Source: an uncultured Verrucomicrobiota bacterium
GTDB taxonomy: Bacteria > Verrucomicrobiota > Verrucomicrobiia > Chthoniobacterales > SZAS-18
DNA: 10,269 nt
Direction of reading: 5' to 3'
Assembly: GCA_937871685.1 (NCBI GenBank)
Contig: CALMOL010000200.1
Span: 1 to 10,269 of the forward strand
This document shows, in pieces, positions 6,691 to 10,269 of this stretch. Each line of letters begins with the position of its first letter. The first letter of the stretch is position 1. The notes beneath the pieces are model-generated. The model made no database searches and was not told where the DNA came from. It saw only the letters and a program-made list of their open reading frames with translations. A program made the translations under genes and the position numbers.

Positions 6691-7482
6691 ATGAATGAGA
6701 CTGAGACGCGCGATCGCAAGCGGCTACGCTGGGCCGTAGCTGCGGCGCTCGCGCTGCACGTCGGAGTGATGTTTGCACAGTTGCCAAAAGGTTGGAGGCC
6801 GAAGTTCGTCGCTCCAGCCGAGGGTGGCCCGGCAATTTCTTTCGAGATGGTCGAGTTCACCGAGCCGTCCGCGGAAAGCGCCGCCTCCCAGGCTTCGATG
6901 GCTGCCGAGCAGCCCGCGCTGGCCCCGGAGCCCCCCGCGCCCCTCGTGGTGGAGCAGCGTCCGGTCGAGGACGAAGCGCCGATGCCCACGCCTGAACCGC
7001 TGATCGAGGAGCGCGTGGAAGAGCGCATCGAGCAATCCCCGCCGCCGGCCGCCCGATCCACGCCGAAGGCAGTTGCGCCGCCGCGCGTCCGTCCGGCGGT
7101 CGCGCCCAAGCCGGCCGCCACGGTGGCCCCGCGTCCGAGCGTCGCCAGCGCGGCGAGTTCCGGCGGCGCGGCGAGCGTCCCGGGAACGCCGGGGGCGCGC
7201 GTCGCGGACCGCGGGCCGCAGGCGCTGAGCTGCCCGCTGCCGCCCTATCCGCCGGGCGCGCGCTCGGCGGATTTTCAGGGAGTGGCCCGCCTGCGCGTGA
7301 TGGTGGGCACCGATGGCCGCCCGCAGGCCGTGAGCGTGGCGCAGTCGTCCGGCCGAGCCGATTGCGACGCCGCGGCATGCGACACGGTGCGGCGCGCGTG
7401 GCGCTTCGCCGCGGCCGTGCGGGGCGGTCGGGCGACGGAGGGTGCTCTGACGGTGGCAGTGCGCTTCTCGCTCGGGGGCTGA
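6691..7482 (+). CDS. tonB: TonB-like energy transducer
   Basis: Inner-membrane anchored periplasmic protein that would couple the proton-motive force (through ExbB/ExbD) to the heme receptor. The 263-aa product has a short cytoplasmic N-terminus (NETETRDRKR), one membrane anchor at about 12-31 (LRWAVAAALALHVGVMFAQL), a Pro- and Ala-rich periplasmic spacer at about 55-180 (with PEPPAPL and APKPAATVAPRPS), and a C-terminal TonB domain at about 185-263. That domain has YPPGARSADFQGVARLRVMV, then SVAQSSG and a VRRAWRF segment matching the YP, G-V-dG, SSG and WrF pattern of the family. Cysteines at 181, 225 and 230 are unusual for TonB. The ATG at 6691 was chosen because it directly precedes the basic segment and anchor; 96 upstream in-frame codons lack family features. 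exbB and exbD are not in the window. The divergent arrangement suggests dedication to heme uptake. Confidence 0.88.
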   Translation: MNETETRDRKRLRWAVAAALALHVGVMFAQLPKGWRPKFVAPAEGGPAISFEMVEFTEPSAESAASQASMAAEQPALAPEPPAPLVVEQRPVEDEAPMPTPEPLIEERVEERIEQSPPPAARSTPKAVAPPRVRPAVAPKPAATVAPRPSVASAASSGGAASVPGTPGARVADRGPQALSCPLPPYPPGARSADFQGVARLRVMVGTDGRPQAVSVAQSSGRADCDAAACDTVRRAWRFAAAVRGGRATEGALTVAVRFSLGG

Positions 7483-7495
7483 GTTCGTCCCGAGC
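7470..7495. terminator. Hairpin at the 3' end of tonB, between convergent genes
   Basis: GCTCGGG at 7470-7476 and CCCGAGC at 7489-7495 form a perfect 7-bp GC-rich stem with a 12-base loop that contains the tonB stop codon. It lies between two convergent genes only 19 bp apart, where a bidirectional terminator is expected. No T-run follows on either strand, so factor-independent termination is uncertain. Confidence 0.4.
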
Positions 7496-7501
7496 AAGGG
7501 T

Positions 7502-7792
7502 TCAGGCCAGCCCGCGAAAGGTCAGCCACAGCAAACCGGCCAGGAGCAGCGCGGCCACGGTGCGCCAAAACCAAGCGCGCGCTTGGCGTCGCGCCTCGTC
7601 CTGCCCGCGGCGCGCGGTGGCGGCCACATGGCCGTCATCGTCCTCGTAGGCCGATTCGGGCAGGTCCAGCGCGTCGTAGGCCGTGTCCTCGCTCCAACCC
7701 GTTTTGTCGCAGGCGCCGCACTCGCGGCAGGCCTTGGCCTTGGCGGGAACGAACTCGCCGCATTGGGGACAGTCGCCAGGGGGACGGAACAT
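7502..7792 (-). CDS. Small zinc-ribbon protein with C-terminal membrane anchor
   Basis: Function unknown. The 96-aa product starts with a zinc ribbon: Cys8 and Cys11 (DCPQCG) and Cys22 and Cys25 (CRECG), with an additional Cys28, followed by TGWSEDTAYDALDLPESAYE, an acidic stretch resembling small zinc-ribbon proteins I associate with Verrucomicrobiota and Planctomycetota. A basic segment (RRGQDEARRQAR, 61-72) leads into one hydrophobic helix at about 74-92 and a short tail, so the ribbon would face the cytoplasm under the positive-inside rule. It lies 37 bp after the CHASE2 gene on the same strand and may be cotranscribed with it. The ATG at 7792 immediately precedes the ribbon. No enzymatic motif is seen. 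Confidence 0.8.
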   Translation of the reverse strand: MFRPPGDCPQCGEFVPAKAKACRECGACDKTGWSEDTAYDALDLPESAYEDDDGHVAATARRGQDEARRQARAWFWRTVAALLLAGLLWLTFRGLA

Positions 7793-7829
7793 GATCGAGC
7801 GAGAAGCAAAAAGGGAAGGCTGGCAACCA

Positions 7830-9128
7830 TCAAGCCCGTCCCCGGATCGTGCCGGCGAGGAGCGTTGCGCCGAGGATCATGCCGGCCGGCAGCGCCAGCG
7901 GCAGCCACACGCGGCCCTGGCCGTAGCAGACCAGCGCGGCCAGCGCATACAAGCCGAGCGAGGCGCCGGCCACGGTCAAGGCGAGGGCGCGCCCGCGGCC
8001 GGCGAGCCATGCGCCAGCCGCGGCGAAGGCGAGCAGAAGGGCCATCTCAACGGAAGCGGGCGCGCGCCACACGAAGTCGCCGCGCTGAATGGCGGCCACG
8101 GCGGCGGCAATCCATTCGACGGGCGCGCCGGCGCGCCCATCGGGCCACGCGAGGCGCCGCGAGGCGGCGTCCGTGCGGCCAAGGATTAGCACCGAGCCGG
8201 GCGAGGGGAGGGGAAAGGATCGGATTCCTGGCGTCAAAGGACGGTTGCCCACCGGCGGCGCGGAAGTCCCGCTCTCGGTGGCCTGCTGCGCGAGGAGTGG
8301 GAGCTCGTCGAGACCGGTGCGGGGCACGCGGCGGGCCGCGCGGGTGTCGATGAGCATCCGGCCGGCGGCGTCGATGGGGATGCGGCGCTTGTCGCCGAGC
8401 GCGATGTGCGAGCCGGGGCGCACCACGATGTCGGCCGGCGTGAGCTGGAGCCATTGCGCCGCGGCGAGCAGCGCGAAGGAAGGCAGCACGCGCCCCCGGC
8501 ACGTGAAGACCAGCGGCACCACGCGCGGCGGAGCACCGGCGAGATTCACTGGCCCCACGCCCGCGGCGAGCGCGGCCAGCTCGCGCGCCGGCCGCGCGGC
8601 GAGATCCTCAAAAGTGGGGAAGGCCGAGGCATCCCCCTGGACCTCGCGCAAGCCCGCCGGCAACGGCGCGAGGAGCGGCGCGGCCTCTTCCTCGGCCTCC
8701 GGATCACCCGCCGCGAGGGCGGAACCGAGCGTGCAGCCGAGGAGGAGCTTGGGCACGCGCAGGGCCCGCGCGGCGAGGATGCGCTCCTGCTCGGGCTGGG
8801 ACGGCGTCCAGCTCAGCGCGGGCTCAATCGCCGTCACGGCCGGACGCAAAGTCTCGGCGGACTGGAGGAAGAGCGCGTATTCATAGGGCGACAGCGGGCC
8901 GCGTCCACGCTCGGAGAGCACGGCGTCGTTGATCTCCACGAGCGTCACGCCGGAGGAAGCGTCCGGACCGGTCTCGCCGCGGCCGCCGGCGTTGGCCGAA
9001 AGCCAGTCGAGGAACGACTCGTCCACTTGCGCGGCCCAATTCCCATCCCGACCGCTCTCGCGCCACAGCAGGAGCCCGACGAGGACGAGCACCAGGAAGG
9101 GCCAGGCGTGGGCGCGGAAGCGTTTCAT
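7830..9128 (-). CDS. CHASE2-domain membrane protein without output domain
   Basis: Probable sensor-like membrane protein, 432 aa. It has an N-terminal membrane segment at about 8-22 and a long extracytoplasmic region at about 25-355. This resembles CHASE2: DESFLDWLSA at 36-45, the VTLVEINDAVL strand at 61-71, GPLSPYEYALFLQSAETLRP at 77-96, and later DKRRIPIDAAGRMLID and GSVLILGRTD, all in the order usual for this domain. Three hydrophobic helices follow at about 357-376, 380-401 and 405-426, again the CHASE2 pattern. CHASE2 proteins normally continue into a cyclase, kinase or GGDEF domain; this one stops six residues after the last helix. What it senses and whether it signals through a partner cannot be told. 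It begins 24 bp after the kynB-like stop and is followed by the zinc-ribbon gene. The domain call is by eye. Confidence 0.75.
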   Translation of the reverse strand: MKRFRAHAWPFLVLVLVGLLLWRESGRDGNWAAQVDESFLDWLSANAGGRGETGPDASSGVTLVEINDAVLSERGRGPLSPYEYALFLQSAETLRPAVTAIEPALSWTPSQPEQERILAARALRVPKLLLGCTLGSALAAGDPEAEEEAAPLLAPLPAGLREVQGDASAFPTFEDLAARPARELAALAAGVGPVNLAGAPPRVVPLVFTCRGRVLPSFALLAAAQWLQLTPADIVVRPGSHIALGDKRRIPIDAAGRMLIDTRAARRVPRTGLDELPLLAQQATESGTSAPPVGNRPLTPGIRSFPLPSPGSVLILGRTDAASRRLAWPDGRAGAPVEWIAAAVAAIQRGDFVWRAPASVEMALLLAFAAAGAWLAGRGRALALTVAGASLGLYALAALVCYGQGRVWLPLALPAGMILGATLLAGTIRGRA

Positions 9129-9152
9129 GGCGGGCGCGGCCGACCGGGGCGC

Positions 9153-9779
9153 TCAGATTTCCCGCAGCACCGCGCGCACCGGCGAGCCATCGCCGCCCAC
9201 GATGGCCAGCGGCAGCGCGATCAGCTCGTAGCGCCCCGGCGGCACCGGGCCGAGGTGAAGATTCTCGAGAATGAAGATCCCGGCCGCGCCGAGCGCGTGG
9301 TGGTTGGGTAGCGTCTTCGAGTCCGGCTTGTCCACCGAGGGCACGTCCACGCCGACGAGCCGCACGCCGGCCGCCGCCAAGCGCGCCACGGCCTCCGGCG
9401 TGAGCACGGCGAAGTCGGGCGGAAAATGCGTGCGGTCCTGCTGCGGCGCGGTCTTGAGCAGCACGCGCGGCGCCGCAGTGAGGTCCACGCCGTCGAAGGC
9501 GGTCGCGGAAATTCCCTCGCCCTCGCATCCGAATGCCTCCACCACCACGGCCGGGCCGAGGTAAGGCTCCAGCGGCACCTGGTCCATCGTCACGCCCGCG
9601 GCGTCGAAGTGCCAGGGCGCGTCCGCGTGCGTGCCGTTGTGCAGGCTCATCGCCATCGAGGAAAGGTTCACGCTCGCGCCGTCCGCGATGTGCATCGATG
9701 GCGTGCGCGTGAAGCCGATGTCGCCCGGCCACGGGACGGTGGCGGAGGAAAGCGGCAGCGTGAGATCGTAGAGGCGCAT
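9153..9779 (-). CDS. kynB: Cyclase/kynurenine formamidase family hydrolase (KynB-like)
   Basis: Metal-dependent hydrolase; the closest match I recognise is KynB, which hydrolyses N-formyl-L-kynurenine in tryptophan breakdown. The 208-aa product begins LYDLTLPLSSATVPWPGD, as KynB does, and has SVNLSSMAMSLHNGTHADAP with the metal-binding pattern HxGTHxDxPxH (His47, His51, Asp53, His57). Near the end is NHHALGAAGIFILENLHL, with a catalytic-type His160/161 and Glu172. The length equals typical KynB (about 208 aa). No kynA or kynU is in the window, so the true substrate could differ. I chose the ATG at 9779 for its family-like start, although it has no ribosome binding site. An in-frame ATG at 9881, preceded by GGAG seven bases upstream within the 9868-9904 repeat, would add 34 residues. 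It is probably the first gene of a unit with the CHASE2 and zinc-ribbon genes. Confidence 0.82.
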   Translation of the reverse strand: MRLYDLTLPLSSATVPWPGDIGFTRTPSMHIADGASVNLSSMAMSLHNGTHADAPWHFDAAGVTMDQVPLEPYLGPAVVVEAFGCEGEGISATAFDGVDLTAAPRVLLKTAPQQDRTHFPPDFAVLTPEAVARLAAAGVRLVGVDVPSVDKPDSKTLPNHHALGAAGIFILENLHLGPVPPGRYELIALPLAIVGGDGSPVRAVLREI

Positions 9780-9867
9780 GAGCGGGGAGCGAAGGTGAGG
9801 GCGGCGGGCGGGGCCAGGAGGGCGCGAGATGTCGTCGGCAAGCAGGTAATACCCCGCGCAAGATGGC

Positions 9868-9904
9868 CTGCCATTTTCCATCTCCCTTCTCCTCGGTCCA
9901 CCTC
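9868..9904. repeat. Third copy of the purine-rich repeat, upstream of kynB-like gene
   Basis: These 37 bases begin CTGCCATTTTCC and end CGGTCCACCTC; by eye about 30 of 37 match the copy at 393-429 with no gaps. The adjoining AAGATGGC at 9860-9867 is a short remnant of the facing arm. On the minus strand it carries a GGAG and an ATG in frame with the kynB-like gene. This is the same situation as at hmuV, where a copy of this repeat overlaps the start codon. Confidence 0.6.
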
Positions 9905-10199
9905 GGCTTCCGGCGCCCTACCCGCAATTCGTTGCGGCCGCCAGCGCGTTCCGCGGAAAGCCGGCGCGGTGAGCCCATTGGAAGAAAGATCGGAGCCTCG
10001 CGGCCGCCGCTTGAGCTTGCATTTTCGGACGCTTCGGTCGGGCGGGTGGGGAAATCCCCTGCCCCGCGTTCCCGCGCTCGCCACCGAGCCCACGCCGCCC
10101 CCGGGCGTGGCCGAAGGAGCCACCCGAGGGGCCAAGAAGGCGCGCTCCAGAAGAAAGTCGCCCGCGCTGGCCCTTCCCCTTGCTCCAAACCGTCTTTTG

Positions 10200-10269
10200 C
10201 CGGCCCAAACTGCCCCGGCGCCGGCCCAAATTGCCCCGGCGCCGGCCCGAAGCAGGCCAGCGCCGGGCA
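10200..10269. repeat. 21-bp tandem repeat, at least 3.3 copies, cut by right edge
   Basis: Units at 10200-10220 and 10221-10241 differ at one base (CCGGCCCAAACTGCCCCGGC compared with T in place of C at the 11th base). The unit at 10242-10262 is more diverged, and a partial unit follows to the edge. The period is a multiple of three, so it could code for seven-residue Pro/Ala-rich repeats on either strand, or be non-coding. Because the array runs off the window, its total length is unknown. Confidence 0.75.

Larger units (their letters stand above)
9780..10269. other. 490-bp stretch without a confident gene
   Basis: This stretch upstream of the kynB-like gene contains the repeat at 9868-9904 and the tandem repeat at 10200-10269. 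Several frames stay open here because GC content is high. The most protein-like is a plus-strand frame from a GTG at 9969 to the right edge: a basic middle part (GAKKARSRRKS) followed by an Ala/Pro-rich repeat (PAQTAPAPAQIAPAPARSRP). On the minus strand one frame reads as GPAPGQF heptads but continues without a stop through the kynB-like gene, so it is unlikely to be coding. The promoter for the kynB-like gene should lie here; I did not recognise it. Confidence 0.4.

Noticed and set aside
8881..10188. A 435-codon minus-strand frame across the kynB-like gene
   Set aside because: It overlaps the whole kynB-like gene, which has intact catalytic motifs. The frame is Arg/Ala-rich with no domain.
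1..10269. CRISPR array, tRNA, rRNA or insertion sequence
   Set aside because: No regular direct repeats with unique spacers, no cloverleaf-like segment and no transposase-like protein were seen. The only tandem array (10200-10269) has no spacers.

Overview
The window is a GC-rich bacterial chromosome segment whose central feature is a heme-acquisition locus. The small double-CxxC zinc-ribbon protein with a GWS motif, the hairpin repeats in the gaps and the base composition suggest Verrucomicrobiota, perhaps Opitutales. That placement is inference from recognition, not from a search.

Left half, minus strand (positions 1-6350). Reading in the direction of transcription: a TonB-dependent heme/hemoglobin receptor (6350-3951), a HemS-type cytoplasmic heme-handling protein (3804-2743), a periplasmic heme-binding protein HmuT (2538-1699), a FecCD-family permease HmuU (1652-432), and the start of the ABC ATPase HmuV (399-1, running off the left edge). 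Together they would bind heme at the surface, carry it across the outer membrane, capture it in the periplasm, pump it into the cytoplasm and pass it to HemS. A TonB-like protein is transcribed divergently from the receptor (6691-7482) and could energise it. No exbB or exbD lies in the window. The 340-bp divergent gap must hold the control region, but I saw no convincing Fur box there.

Right half, minus strand (9779-7502). A second, apparently unrelated gene set lies convergent to tonB: a kynurenine-formamidase/cyclase-family hydrolase (kynB-like), a CHASE2-domain membrane protein with no output domain, and a small zinc-ribbon membrane-anchored protein. The spacings of 24 and 37 bp suggest one transcript.

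Non-coding structure is unusually rich. Three of the gaps in the heme locus carry different inverted-repeat elements: a purine-rich pair at 311-429 that reaches into the first 30 codons of hmuV, a 125-bp REPIN-like element at 2551-2675, and a 90-bp large hairpin at 3838-3927. A further copy of the first type lies upstream of kynB (9868-9904). The last 490 bp (9780-10269) hold no confident gene; they end in a 21-bp tandem repeat that runs off the right edge.

I found no wholly new system. The most interesting points are the repeat that seems to provide the start of hmuV, the heme receptor lacking the usual histidine in its FRAP-NPNL region, and the stand-alone CHASE2 protein.
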